A stretch of DNA of 52,324 bases, from assembly GCA_045644465.1 (NCBI GenBank), contig JAZRGV010000059.1:1-52324 (forward strand), given 5' to 3'. The notes beneath the pieces were generated by a model that saw nothing but the letters and a program-made list of their open reading frames with translations, was not told the DNA's origin and did no database searches. Both the position numbers and the translations under genes were made by a program. Positions within the stretch are counted from its first letter, which is position 1, and each line of letters begins with the position of its first letter. This stretch comes from HGM04593 sp045644465 (GTDB taxonomy: Bacteria > Bacteroidota > Bacteroidia > Bacteroidales > Bacteroidaceae). Shown here piece by piece: positions 18,315 to 26,628 of this stretch.

Positions 18315-18360
18315 AACAGTAAACCCGGCGAAATCATAAGATTTTTCCGAGTTTACTGTT
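18312..18360 (-). terminator. Intrinsic terminator of the PgpH-like gene
   Basis: A 10-bp outer stem (18315-18324 with 18351-18360) and inner CGG/CCG and GAAATC/GATTT pairings, followed on the minus strand by TTTTTC. Its T-tract runs directly into the next gene's promoter box. Confidence 0.8.
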
Positions 18361-18400
18361 CTTTTTTAACAACTTTTTACAATTGGTTGCTATCGTACTT

Positions 18401-20428
18401 TTATTTCTTCTCTTTAGGATAGCTCACTCTTGTATGATATATGGCTTTGAGTCTCTCCTTGAATACCTTTTTGATTTTGTCGATGTCATTGAATGTCAGT
18501 GGAGCAAGGCTCAATTCACCTTCCTGTAATTTGCTTGTTACAATTTTGTCAACAAGGCTTTCGATATTTTCATCGGTGTATTCCTTGATGCTGTGTGATG
18601 CTGCTTCTACGCAGTCGGCAAGCATAAGTATGGCCTGTTCTTTTGTGTTTGGCTTTGTTCCAGGGTATGTAAACAGGCTTTCGTCTATCTCTTCCTCGGG
18701 ATGTGTATTCTTGTATGTTATATAGAAGTATCCAGCCTTTGATGTTCCGTGGTGAGTGCTGATGAACTCCTTTATCTTCTTTGGCAGATGTTCGTGTTCG
18801 GCAAGGTTCAAACCATCGGTAACGTGTTTTATTATTATGCTTGCGCTCTCTTCGGGCTTCAGGTCATCGTGTGGATTCTTGCCGCCGCTCTGGTTCTCTG
18901 TGAAGTATATAGGGTTATATAGTTTGCCTATATCGTGGTATAGTGCTCCGGTACGCACCTCAAGGCTGTTTGCACCCAATGCGCGCGCTGCTTCGGCTGC
19001 AAGATTTCCAACCTGCATTGAGTGCTGGAATGTGCCGGGTGCTTCCTGCGACATCCTCTGCAGGAGCTTGCTGTTGAGGTTCGACAACTCAATGAGTGTT
19101 ACGTTTGATATGAAACCGAACACTTTCTCCACAATGAACATCATTGGATATACAAATAGCATCAGTATGGCACTGATGGTAAAGTATATGTACATATTGT
19201 ACTTCATCTTTGAGAAGTCCGATTCTATAATCAACTCATAACACATGTATGTTACAGTGTATATTATCAGTGTGATGAATACGCAACGGAACATCTGTGA
19301 GCGCGATGACAGTTCTTTGAGGTTCAGAATAGCACCTATTCCGGCAACAGTCTGCAACATCACGAACTCATAGGGTGAACCCAACATTATTGAACACATC
19401 ATAATGGTTATGCAGTGTGTGATGAGTGCTGTTCCATGGTCAATGAAAAGGCACAGCATCATAGGAACAATGGCAAAAGGAAGTATAAATACGCTTATTC
19501 CGCCATGGCTTACTACAATACCCACAATGACGGGAAATATGGTTGCCGACAGTGTGGTAAAAATAAATTTGTTGTTATTGGTGGCGATGTCGGGGCGGTA
19601 TATGTATATGTATGCCATCAGCACGAACATACAGATGATAATGAACAGTACCTGGCCAAGAAAAATATTCATCTTGCTGCTGACGCTTTTTGACGCTTCA
19701 ATTTCGTTAAGGATGGTGAAGTACGTCTCTAATGTTCTGTATGTGTTTGCATCTATGATGTCGCCTTTGTTTATGATGCGTTGTCCTTTCTTTACACTGC
19801 CAATTCGTGCCTCAACCTTTTTCAGCTGTTTGTTAAGCTCTCTTTCGGTCAGTGCTGTGTCGCAGATATAATTAGGAATAATGAAACGTTCGGCCTCTAT
19901 TGCAGCGAACATCTCGGCGGTGAGAATGGTGTCGGCGCTCAGCAGTGTCTCATAAGCTTCGGATAGGCTGACAAAGCGCCCGGCATCTTTTGTGATGGTG
20001 TCTCCGTTATATGTAAAGTTTATCTCGTCATTGTTTCTGCTTCTTATTATAGTTGCATCTTCATCCGAGACGATACCGTCTTTGTACAGCACGTCAAGGC
20101 AATTGACATATTCCAGCATCTCGGTGCTTGGGAATTCATTACCGAATTCGCTCGCATTCAATTTGCCATTGTATTTAAAATATGGCCTGAAGTTGTTTCT
20201 TATGCTGTCTTTTTCCTCGGCTACGGTCTTGGCGTTCTTCTTTACCACAAAGTCGAAGTCGGCAATAATCTGTTCGTGGTTCCAAGGAGTATCTTGCTCA
20301 AAATAGTAGCTGGTGAATTTCTCTCTTGGCATAAAATATATAATCATGCCGACACAAAAAATAACCAGGCTTATGTGCAACACAATTTGTGTGTGTCTTC
20401 CAAAATATTTTTCAAGTCTCTGTTTCAT
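18401..20428 (-). CDS. 7TM-HD family c-di-AMP phosphodiesterase (PgpH-like)
   Basis: A 675-residue membrane phosphodiesterase. Order: one N-terminal TM helix (about residues 15-33), an extracytoplasmic 7TMR-HDED domain (about 35-260), a seven-helix membrane domain (about 265-460) and a cytosolic HD domain. The HD domain holds the metal-binding H-D pair in LYHDIGKLYNP near residue 494 and further histidines in HPHDDLKPEES-like and STHHGTSK segments. Family members (Listeria PgpH) hydrolyse cyclic di-AMP to pApA, controlling osmolyte and K+ balance. The specific ligand here is inferred from family. It is divergent from gltX and has its own promoter and terminator. Confidence 0.9.
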   Translation of the reverse strand: MKQRLEKYFGRHTQIVLHISLVIFCVGMIIYFMPREKFTSYYFEQDTPWNHEQIIADFDFVVKKNAKTVAEEKDSIRNNFRPYFKYNGKLNASEFGNEFPSTEMLEYVNCLDVLYKDGIVSDEDATIIRSRNNDEINFTYNGDTITKDAGRFVSLSEAYETLLSADTILTAEMFAAIEAERFIIPNYICDTALTERELNKQLKKVEARIGSVKKGQRIINKGDIIDANTYRTLETYFTILNEIEASKSVSSKMNIFLGQVLFIIICMFVLMAYIYIYRPDIATNNNKFIFTTLSATIFPVIVGIVVSHGGISVFILPFAIVPMMLCLFIDHGTALITHCITIMMCSIMLGSPYEFVMLQTVAGIGAILNLKELSSRSQMFRCVFITLIIYTVTYMCYELIIESDFSKMKYNMYIYFTISAILMLFVYPMMFIVEKVFGFISNVTLIELSNLNSKLLQRMSQEAPGTFQHSMQVGNLAAEAARALGANSLEVRTGALYHDIGKLYNPIYFTENQSGGKNPHDDLKPEESASIIIKHVTDGLNLAEHEHLPKKIKEFISTHHGTSKAGYFYITYKNTHPEEEIDESLFTYPGTKPNTKEQAILMLADCVEAASHSIKEYTDENIESLVDKIVTSKLQEGELSLAPLTFNDIDKIKKVFKERLKAIYHTRVSYPKEKK

Positions 20429-20453
20429 TTCAGGTAATTCTATGTTAACGTTT

Positions 20454-20461
20454 CAAATGTA
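20454..20461 (-). promoter_or_regulatory. -7 box of the PgpH-like gene
   Basis: TACATTTG on the minus strand matches TAnnTTTG exactly, 26 nt before the start codon. Confidence 0.5.
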
Positions 20462-20557
20462 CAAAAAAAAATGGAAGTAAACAATGTAATAACCAATCTT
20501 GAGAAAAAGCTGTTCTTAAACTTGCATTTCCATACCTTAAAAAATGCAATATTTATT

Positions 20558-20587
20558 TTGTCAACATCTTTAGTTGTAGTATTTTTG
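20558..20587 (+). promoter_or_regulatory. Promoter of gltX
   Basis: TTG at 20558-20560, 19 nt, then TATTTTTG at 20580-20587: a full Bacteroidota promoter. It predicts a leader of close to 100 nt before gltX. Confidence 0.65.
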
Positions 20588-20603
20588 CGTAAAGTTATAA
20601 GCT

Positions 20604-20671
20604 ATATTGCCCTAATTATGGTTGTATAGCAATATGTCTGTCGTGGCACAGCTTGTTTGCCACATTTTTTT
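20604..20671 (+). promoter_or_regulatory. Structured gltX leader with a terminator-like hairpin
   Basis: Between the promoter and the gltX ATG lie two inverted repeats. The first pairs 20604-20610 with 20629-20635 (7 bp). The second pairs GTGGCA (20643-20648) with TGCCAC (20658-20663) and is followed by A and seven T, the layout of an intrinsic terminator. No plus-strand gene upstream needs termination, so premature stop (attenuation) control of gltX is plausible. No known riboswitch or T-box was recognised. Confidence 0.45.
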
Positions 20672-20691
20672 GATTTGAAATAACAAAATAT

Positions 20692-22206
20692 ATGGAAAGA
20701 AAAGTAAGAGTACGCTTTGCACCGAGTCCTACAGGGCCTCTGCATATCGGTGGTGTAAGAACTGCGTTATATAACTATCTGTTTGCCCGTCAGCATGGTG
20801 GTGATTTGGTTTTTCGTATCGAGGATACCGATTCCAACCGTTTCGTGCCCGGTGCCGAGGATTATATCCTTGAATCGTTCCGTTGGCTTGGAATAAAATT
20901 CGATGAGGGTGTGTCGTTTGGCGGTAACTATGGTCCTTATCGTCAGTCGGAGCGTCGCGACATATACAAGAAATATGTCAAGGTGTTGCTCGACAGCGGC
21001 AAGGCTTATATGGCTTTCGATACTCCCGAAGAACTTGAGGCTAAACGTGCCGAGATAGAGAACTTCCAGTACGATGCCTCTACACGTATGTCAATGCGTA
21101 ACTCGCTCTCTTTAAGCGAGCAAGAGGTGCAGGCGCTTCTTGATGCAGGACACCAGTATGTAGTTCGTTTCAAGGTTGAGCCTGGTGAAAAGGTTGTTGT
21201 TGATGATATTATTCGTGGCCTTGTAACAATAGACTCTTCTATCCTTGACGATAAGGTACTTTACAAGTCGGCCGACGAGTTGCCTACATACCACCTTGCG
21301 AACATTGTCGATGACCACTTGATGGAGATTTCGCATGTTATACGTGGCGAAGAGTGGTTGCCTTCGGCTCCTCTTCACGTGCTTTTGTATCGTGCGTTCG
21401 GTTGGGAAGATACAATGCCACAGTTTGCTCATTTGTCGCTTCTGCTAAAGCCCGAAGGTAATGGTAAGTTGAGCAAACGCGACGGCGACCGCTTGGGCTT
21501 CCCTGTGTTCCCTCTCGAGTGGCACGACCCAAAGAGTGGTGCTATATCTTCGGGATTCCGCGAGAGCGACTATCTGCCCGAGGCTGTAATCAACTTCCTC
21601 GCTCTTCTTGGCTGGAACCCCGGCGACGACATCGAGATGATGTCTATGGACGACCTTATATCTAAATTCGATCTTGCAAAGTGCAGTAAAGCAGGTGCAC
21701 GTTTCGACTATAAGAAAATGGTGTGGTTCAACCACGAGTATATCCTTAAAAAAGCAGATCGTGATATTGCAGAGATATTTATGCCGGTAGTTGAGTCGCA
21801 TGGTGTAAATACCAACATTGAGCATCTCGAAAAGATCGTCTCTTTGATGAAGGGCCGCGTGAACTTTGTACATGAGTTGTGGGATGCATGCAGCTTCTAT
21901 TTCGTGGCTCCTACAGAGTATGACGAAAAGACAGCCAAGAAACGCTGGAAAGAGGATTCTGCCGCGAAGATGACAGAACTTGCCGACCTGCTCGAGTCGC
22001 TCGATGATTTCTCTATCGAGAACCAGGACAAGAAAGTGCATGAGTGGATTGAGGCTAAAGGATATGGAATGGGTGAAATAATGAATGCCTTCCGTCTTGC
22101 ACTTGTTGGTGAGGGTAAGGGTCCTCAGATGTTCGACATTTCAGGTCTTATAGGAAAAGAGGAAACATTGGCGCGTCTTCGTCGTGCTGTAACTGTTCTA
22201 GGATAA
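20692..22206 (+). CDS. gltX: Glutamyl-tRNA synthetase
   Basis: Charges tRNA-Glu (and possibly tRNA-Gln in species using the transamidation route). A 504-residue class I enzyme with the HIGH region FAPSPTGPLHIGG at residues 9-21 and KLSKRDG near residue 259. The C-terminal half is the all-alpha anticodon-binding domain. The start at 20692 is fixed by the immediate N-terminal MERKVRVRFAPSPTG. It is followed after 3 bp by waaA, so the two are probably co-transcribed. Confidence 0.97.
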   Translation: MERKVRVRFAPSPTGPLHIGGVRTALYNYLFARQHGGDLVFRIEDTDSNRFVPGAEDYILESFRWLGIKFDEGVSFGGNYGPYRQSERRDIYKKYVKVLLDSGKAYMAFDTPEELEAKRAEIENFQYDASTRMSMRNSLSLSEQEVQALLDAGHQYVVRFKVEPGEKVVVDDIIRGLVTIDSSILDDKVLYKSADELPTYHLANIVDDHLMEISHVIRGEEWLPSAPLHVLLYRAFGWEDTMPQFAHLSLLLKPEGNGKLSKRDGDRLGFPVFPLEWHDPKSGAISSGFRESDYLPEAVINFLALLGWNPGDDIEMMSMDDLISKFDLAKCSKAGARFDYKKMVWFNHEYILKKADRDIAEIFMPVVESHGVNTNIEHLEKIVSLMKGRVNFVHELWDACSFYFVAPTEYDEKTAKKRWKEDSAAKMTELADLLESLDDFSIENQDKKVHEWIEAKGYGMGEIMNAFRLALVGEGKGPQMFDISGLIGKEETLARLRRAVTVLG

Positions 22207-22209
22207 TTA

Positions 22210-23430
22210 ATGTACACCTTTGGAATATACATATACATTCTTCTGGTTCGTCTTGCGGCTCTGTGCGGGCACAAGAAGGCAAAGCAAAAGCTTGTGGGAC
22301 ACAAGCGTACACTTGCTATGCTTAAAGAACACCTGAAACCCGAGAATGACTATGTGTGGTTTCACGTTTCGTCGTGCGGAGGCTTCGAACAGAGCCGTCC
22401 CATGATTGAACGTTTGCATGCGACACATCCCGAATATCGTATTGTATTGACATTCTTTTCACCTTCGGGCTATGAGCTTGCCAAGAACTATCAGCAAGTA
22501 GATGTTGTATGCTTCCTGCCGTTCGATACTCCACGTAAAGTTAAGCGTTTTCTCAATGTTCTTCAGCCCAAGATGGCATTTTTCATAAAGTGTGAGTTCT
22601 GGCTTAACTGCCTTACAGAACTGAAAAGACGTGCCATACCTGTATATAGCATATCGTCGGTGTTTAAAAACAGACGTGCCATGCTTGGAGTAGCAGGTGC
22701 CCGATTGCGTCTTGCATTGCACTGCTTTACTCATCTTTTTGTTCAGGACGACAAGTCGAAGGAGATTCTTAAGACAATAGGCATCGAGAATGTATCAGTT
22801 GTTGGAAACACACGTTTCGACCGCGTAGTAAAGGTGTTGGAACAGGCACGTCAAATACCGCTCCTCGAGACATTCGCAAGTGGACACAAGCTCTTTGTCG
22901 CAGGTGCTTCTGAAAAAGACGACGAGGCTGTGTATATACCATTTTTTAACAGGAACAAGGATTGGAGACTGATAATAGTTCCCAACCGTGTTGACGATGA
23001 ACGCATAAAGGCTATCGAAAAACAATATGACGGAACATGCGTGCGTTACACACGCGCAACTATGGAGAATATCCGTAATGCCGGTTGTATCATTATCGAT
23101 TGTTACGGTTTGTTGTCTGCCGTGTACAAATATGCCGACCTCGCATTCGTTGGTGGCGGCTTTGGCAGGGGTGTGCATAGCGTGCTCGAGGCTGCTGTAT
23201 ATAGTGTACCTCTGCTTGTAGGTCCCGAGAATAGTCGTTCGTGCGAGGTGCAGAGCCTTTTTGAGTGCGGTGGAGCAGTAGAGACAACCGATGCTTATGA
23301 TTTCGGTAAAAAGGTAAAAATGCTATACGACGATAAAGATTATTCTGCGAGAATAGCAAAGGCTGCCGGCGATTACGTCTTAAGCAATGCCGGAGCCACA
23401 GCAAGGATATTCAACGAGATAGGTCTTTGA
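22210..23430 (+). CDS. waaA: 3-deoxy-D-manno-octulosonic acid (Kdo) transferase, with altered catalytic motif
   Basis: A 406-residue GT30 glycosyltransferase that adds Kdo to lipid A precursor at the inner membrane. It has an N-terminal membrane anchor (YTFGIYIYILLVRLAAL), the N-terminal Rossmann half with FFSPSGYE and the IKCEFWLN segment, and the C-terminal half with VGNTRFDRV and a GGGFGRGVHS.LEAAVY.VPLLVGP motif, all typical of WaaA. One oddity: the catalytic Ser-x-Gly-Glu motif reads S-C-G-G (residues 55-58), with glycine where the family has its general-base glutamate; a glutamate two residues later (E60) remains. The later G-S-S/T motif is also changed (GASEKDDE). Activity could be changed or rescued by E60. 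Confidence 0.88.
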   Translation: MYTFGIYIYILLVRLAALCGHKKAKQKLVGHKRTLAMLKEHLKPENDYVWFHVSSCGGFEQSRPMIERLHATHPEYRIVLTFFSPSGYELAKNYQQVDVVCFLPFDTPRKVKRFLNVLQPKMAFFIKCEFWLNCLTELKRRAIPVYSISSVFKNRRAMLGVAGARLRLALHCFTHLFVQDDKSKEILKTIGIENVSVVGNTRFDRVVKVLEQARQIPLLETFASGHKLFVAGASEKDDEAVYIPFFNRNKDWRLIIVPNRVDDERIKAIEKQYDGTCVRYTRATMENIRNAGCIIIDCYGLLSAVYKYADLAFVGGGFGRGVHSVLEAAVYSVPLLVGPENSRSCEVQSLFECGGAVETTDAYDFGKKVKMLYDDKDYSARIAKAAGDYVLSNAGATARIFNEIGL

Positions 23431-23476
23431 TTGAAATAAATTAAAACATAATTATAAACCTTTTAAAATTAAAATT

Positions 23477-24469
23477 ATGCAGTATCTAACAAATGAAAAA
23501 TTGGTGATTGTCGGCGCTGCCGGTATGATTGGTTCAAACATGGCTCAGTCGGCTTTGATGATGGGCTTGACAACTAATCTTTGTCTTTATGATGTGTTCT
23601 CTCCCGAGGGTGTTGCCGAGGAGATGCGTCAGAGCGGTTTCGACGAAGTGAATATCACTGCAACAACAGACGTTGCAGAGGCGTTCAAAGATGCAAAATA
23701 CATTATCTCTTCAGGTGGTGCTCCACGTAAGGAGGGTATGACACGTGAGGATCTTCTTGCAGGTAACTGTAAGATTGCAGAGGAACTTGGTAAGAACATC
23801 AAGACATACTGCCCCGATGTAAAACACGTTGTTATCATCTTCAACCCAGCCGATTTGACAGGTCTTGTAACATTGCTCTATTCAGGTTTGAAACCCGGTC
23901 AGGTTACAACACTTGCAGGTCTTGACTCTACACGTTTGCAGAACGCTCTTGCTAAGAAGTTCGGCGTAATGATGAACGAGGTTACAGGTTGTGCTACATA
24001 CGGTGGCCACGGTGAGCAGATGGCAGTATTCGGTAGCGCTGTTAAGATTGCCGGCAAGCCATTGACCGATATCATCGGTACAGCAGAGTTCCCCGAAGAG
24101 GAGTGGGAGCAGATGAAGAAAGATGTTACACAGGGTGGTGCAGCTATCATCAAGCTTCGTGGCCGTTCTTCATTCCAGAGCCCTTCATACCTCTCTGTTG
24201 AGATGATTCGTTCAGTTATGGGTGGTGAGACATTCCGTTACCCTGCAGGTACATACGTTTCAAACGAGAAGTACAACCACATTATGATGGCTATGGATAC
24301 AGTGCTCGATGTTAACGGTTGCTCTTACAAGATGCCTGTTGGTACACCCGAGGAGATCGCTAAGCTCGATGCAAGCTACGAGCACCTTTGCAAGATGCGC
24401 GACGAGCTTGTTACATTGAACATCGTTCCTGCTGTTTCAGAGTGGAGCGCAATCAATCCTAACCTCTAA
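23477..24469 (+). CDS. mdh: Malate dehydrogenase (NAD-dependent)
   Basis: Interconverts malate and oxaloacetate with NAD. A 330-residue LDH/MDH fold protein: N-terminal nucleotide-binding loop VGAAGMIGS (about residues 12-20), D39 after a beta strand (CLYDVF), substrate-binding R in RKEGMTR and in GLDSTRLQ, and the catalytic histidine in YGGHGEQM near residue 177. Strong codon bias suggests high expression. It lies 46 bp after waaA with no terminator between, and ends in a clear terminator at 24514-24556. It is the last core gene before the island. Confidence 0.94.
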   Translation: MQYLTNEKLVIVGAAGMIGSNMAQSALMMGLTTNLCLYDVFSPEGVAEEMRQSGFDEVNITATTDVAEAFKDAKYIISSGGAPRKEGMTREDLLAGNCKIAEELGKNIKTYCPDVKHVVIIFNPADLTGLVTLLYSGLKPGQVTTLAGLDSTRLQNALAKKFGVMMNEVTGCATYGGHGEQMAVFGSAVKIAGKPLTDIIGTAEFPEEEWEQMKKDVTQGGAAIIKLRGRSSFQSPSYLSVEMIRSVMGGETFRYPAGTYVSNEKYNHIMMAMDTVLDVNGCSYKMPVGTPEEIAKLDASYEHLCKMRDELVTLNIVPAVSEWSAINPNL

Positions 24470-24513
24470 TAAAACTATATTAGAAGATATTGGCATTAAG
24501 CCATAAATAGCAT

Positions 24514-24556
24514 GAGGCTGGGTCAAAAGTATTTTTTTGACTCAGCCTCTCTTTTA
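24514..24556 (+). terminator. Intrinsic terminator after mdh
   Basis: A 12-bp stem with one wobble (24514-24525 with 24538-24549), a T-rich loop, and TCTTTTA after it. Confidence 0.8.
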
Positions 24557-24581
24557 TTCCCTTTTCGCTCTTTTTTCTCTT

Positions 24582-24660
24582 TTTAGGTTTTTAGGCAAAA
24601 GAAGAAACGCTAATAACTTATTTTGTAAGTCATTAGCGTTTCTTGTATGTGGTGCCACCA
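24582..24660 (+). repeat. Left attachment-site repeat (attL), tRNA-Phe 3' remnant
   Basis: Direct repeat of 38557-38635 with 72 of 79 positions identical. Positions 24650-24660 equal the last 11 nt of tRNA-Phe; the rest matches the tRNA terminator hairpin. The sequence to the right (from 24661) no longer resembles tRNA. Nothing gene-like is seen in 24661-24861. Confidence 0.8.
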
Positions 24661-24861
24661 AAGAATGAGTTCCATTTCTAAATAGCTCTATATCTCTGCG
24701 GTTCCCGCGAAAATAAACTGCACCTCGGCATAGTTTAAACAAGTTTATCTCTGCTCTCTGTTTGTGTTATTTTTGTCATTAAAGAAATGCTCCAAACGTA
24801 ATCTCCCGCTATTGCTCCACCTCAGTTCGGAATCCCTATTCCGTCAAATTTCACTCTATTT

Positions 24862-24905
24862 ACTGGGTGCTAACTTGACGCCAACTTAGTGCCTTCTTGG
24901 TGCTT
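24862..24905 (+). repeat. Four tandem 11-bp iterons near the left end
   Basis: Four imperfect 11-bp units (ACTGGGTGCTA, ACTTGACGCCA, ACTTAGTGCCT, TCTTGGTGCTT). The unit shares a T-GTGCCAACT-like core with the clusters at 25438 and 38526. A period of one helical turn suggests protein binding sites. Confidence 0.65.
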
Positions 24906-24935
24906 TCATGAGCACTACGGATTATTCAATGTCTT

Positions 24936-25253
24936 TTATTTCTTCGACGCCCTTTCACGTTGGGGCAAATTCATATCTTGCAACGCCCTGCCGAGTTCAT
25001 CATCTTTTGCCAAAGAGAGAATATCATCATCAAGTTGCAGGGCATACAACACACGCAGATAGATGCCAATCGCCACTGTTGGTGCACCTTTCTCTATGCG
25101 TGATACCGTAAGTGGCGAACAAGTAGCACGCTCGGCAACCTGTGCAACACTTAAATTACGACGCAAGCGGGCAAGCCTTATCTGCTCACCAACAACCTGC
25201 ATCTTCTGCTCTAATTTTCGGGGTAATTTAGTCCCCATTGTACTCTTTGTCAT
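24936..25253 (-). CDS. HipB-like XRE family transcriptional regulator (orphan)
   Basis: A 105-residue helix-turn-helix protein: the XRE domain spans about residues 22-78 (GEQIRLARLRRNLSVAQVAE...SPLTVSRIEKG), followed by a short acidic then basic tail. HipB-type antitoxins of this size normally sit directly before hipA, whose kinase they silence. Here only about 275 bp remain before attL and no hipA-like frame is present, so it is an orphan or a remnant of a hipBA pair. It has its own strong promoter with a short leader (about 19 nt). It may regulate the island, but its operator is not proven. Confidence 0.82.
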   Translation of the reverse strand: MTKSTMGTKLPRKLEQKMQVVGEQIRLARLRRNLSVAQVAERATCSPLTVSRIEKGAPTVAIGIYLRVLYALQLDDDILSLAKDDELGRALQDMNLPQRERASKK

Positions 25254-25277
25254 AGCCGTAACACATCATATAATATG

Positions 25278-25309
25278 CAAAGATAATATTTTTTCTTTAT
25301 TTTATGATA
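25278..25309 (-). promoter_or_regulatory. Promoter of the HipB-like gene
   Basis: On the minus strand TTG (25309-25307), 21 nt, then TATCTTTG (25285-25278): a full-consensus Bacteroidota promoter. Confidence 0.65.
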
Positions 25310-25361
25310 GGTTGAGCAAAATAATAACGAATGTAACTATAAAGAAAAGGTTAATAGTTCA

Positions 25362-25397
25362 AAACAAACGAACTCGCAAGTCAATCTTGTGAGTTCG
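25362..25397 (-). terminator. Terminator-like hairpin after the Fic gene
   Basis: A 12-bp stem with one wobble (25369-25380 with 25386-25397), a 5-nt loop, followed on the minus strand by TTTGTTTTG. It separates the Fic gene from the regulator. Confidence 0.6.
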
Positions 25398-25437
25398 CTG
25401 ATATTATATATCTTTTCTGATAATTATTAACCACATC

Positions 25438-25470
25438 GACTAGGTACTGACTAGGTGCCAACTGGGTGCC
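25438..25470 (+). repeat. Three tandem 11-bp iterons between Fic and the regulator
   Basis: Units GACTAGGTACT, GACTAGGTGCC and AACTGGGTGCC. Same family and orientation as the clusters at 24862 and 38526. Confidence 0.65.
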
Positions 25471-25523
25471 TTCACTCAATAAATCTTCAAGTTCTATTTT
25501 GCTCGTCAATGGCGAGTGGATTA

Positions 25524-26399
25524 TTACCCCCCCTGTTCGTAGTAGTACGAGTAGTCGATACCCTTCATAAAGGTCTCACGGTCGTTGATTTTGTCAGTCA
25601 AAGCAGACTGCAAAAGTCGCTTGATATCCGACGAGTCGGCGACACTTTTTTGCATCGCATTCAAATAGTCGTTCTTGTCAATCATGCTCCAATCAACGCA
25701 TTTCTGCAACTGCTTTTTGAGAATCAAATCGAGCCAAATACGAGTCGCACGGCCATTACCTTCACGGAACGGGTGGGCGATGTTCATCTCGACATACTTG
25801 TCAGCAATCTCCCCGAAATTCGTTTCAGGCATATGCTCGATGGTTACGAGTGTCTGCTGAAGGAATTGCGCCATCGCAAACTGAAAGCCTCCCTTGGCAA
25901 TGTTCACCGTACGTATCTGACCGGCAAAATCATACAAACCACCAAACAGGTAGGCGTGAATCTGCTGCAAGCCTTTTATCGTGCCGACCTCGATATTGTC
26001 GATTAGGCTACTCTCAAAAAGGGCGTATGCCTTCGACTTGCTCTTGCCGTCAATAGTCTCGTCGCTATTGGTAAACCACTCGACAAAACGCATCGCACGG
26101 GCGTTTGGAAAACTCTTTGCGAGGAGCAGAACGCCTTCGTAGTCCAGGGTGTCAGTGGCATATCGCTTACCGTCAGCCGCCAATAGTTTGAGTTGGTTAG
26201 TGGTACTAACCAACTGACTTTGTTCCTTGCGTAGCTTTGTTTTGAGATATTTCCAGTAGTTTCGGTTTTTCTGGTAGTCGTCTTGGTCGTTCAGCACCCC
26301 GACGATATCGAGCACAGAGAACCACCACTTGGAATTCTCTTCATCCCAAACAGCTCGCACCTCACGGTCATTATAAAATCGAATGGATATTTTGGTCAT
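25524..26399 (-). CDS. Bro-N/Fic fusion protein (putative AMP-transferase)
   Basis: A 291-residue protein. Residues 5-110 resemble the Bro-N domain of phage antirepressors (RFYNDREVRAVWDE...WWFSVLDIVGVL, then FVEWFT). Residues 120-285 form a Fic domain with the active-site motif HPFREGNGR at 209-217, including the catalytic histidine and phosphate-binding loop. Fic enzymes usually transfer AMP to hydroxyl groups of target proteins. A segment SSLIDN at 130-135 resembles the inhibitory helix motif (S/T)xxxE(G/N), but with aspartate in the glutamate position. It is the last gene of the island transcript, directly after repeat copy 1, and could be a toxin-like effector or act within the restriction locus. 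Confidence 0.85.
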   Translation of the reverse strand: MTKISIRFYNDREVRAVWDEENSKWWFSVLDIVGVLNDQDDYQKNRNYWKYLKTKLRKEQSQLVSTTNQLKLLAADGKRYATDTLDYEGVLLLAKSFPNARAMRFVEWFTNSDETIDGKSKSKAYALFESSLIDNIEVGTIKGLQQIHAYLFGGLYDFAGQIRTVNIAKGGFQFAMAQFLQQTLVTIEHMPETNFGEIADKYVEMNIAHPFREGNGRATRIWLDLILKKQLQKCVDWSMIDKNDYLNAMQKSVADSSDIKRLLQSALTDKINDRETFMKGIDYSYYYEQGG

Positions 26400-26403
26400 A
26401 ATC

Positions 26404-26608
26404 TATTCTAATTGTTTTCTATAAACAGAATCTAATGTGTTACACTCCTTGTAATTAAGGAAAACCACGAATAAGCAAGAGTGTAGATGTTTACATATAC
26501 ATGCAACGAGCAAAAGTGGTTTCGTGAAACAAAGCCACAACCTCCTTCTCGATATCAATCTCAGGAGTCAATTCTCTTTTATATTCTATGCGGTTGGTTT
26601 CTGTCATA
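26404..26608 (-). repeat. 205-bp direct repeat, copy 1
   Basis: Differs from 27369-27571 by one substitution and one 2-nt indel. It ends 4 bp before the Fic start and begins with a truncated gene start (26607). The pair brackets the 239-residue membrane protein gene. Confidence 0.9.
26491..26607 (-). pseudogene. Truncated start of an AlbA_2/Schlafen-like gene, copy 1
   Basis: A 38-codon frame MTETNRIEYKRELTPEIDIEKE... whose start resembles the N terminus of AlbA_2 (Schlafen-type, ATP-binding) proteins, where ETNR.EYK.ELT....EKEV.AF is typical. After EVVAL the match ends and a stop follows, so the domain is lost. The same remnant occurs at 27454-27570. Confidence 0.55.
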
Positions 26609-26628
26609 AGTAATTGCAATTAAGATTC

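Noticed and set aside
18287..18337. Longer start of the DUF2851 protein
   Set aside because: It would lie within the terminator and promoter of this gene; the family begins at MKSIIYYIWK.
24554..24742. Short minus-strand frame over attL
   Set aside because: It and the frame at 38457-38654 share a segment only because both cross the att repeat; neither looks like a protein.
24862..25470. CRISPR array
   Set aside because: The repeats are 11-bp tandem units without spacers, and no cas genes are present.
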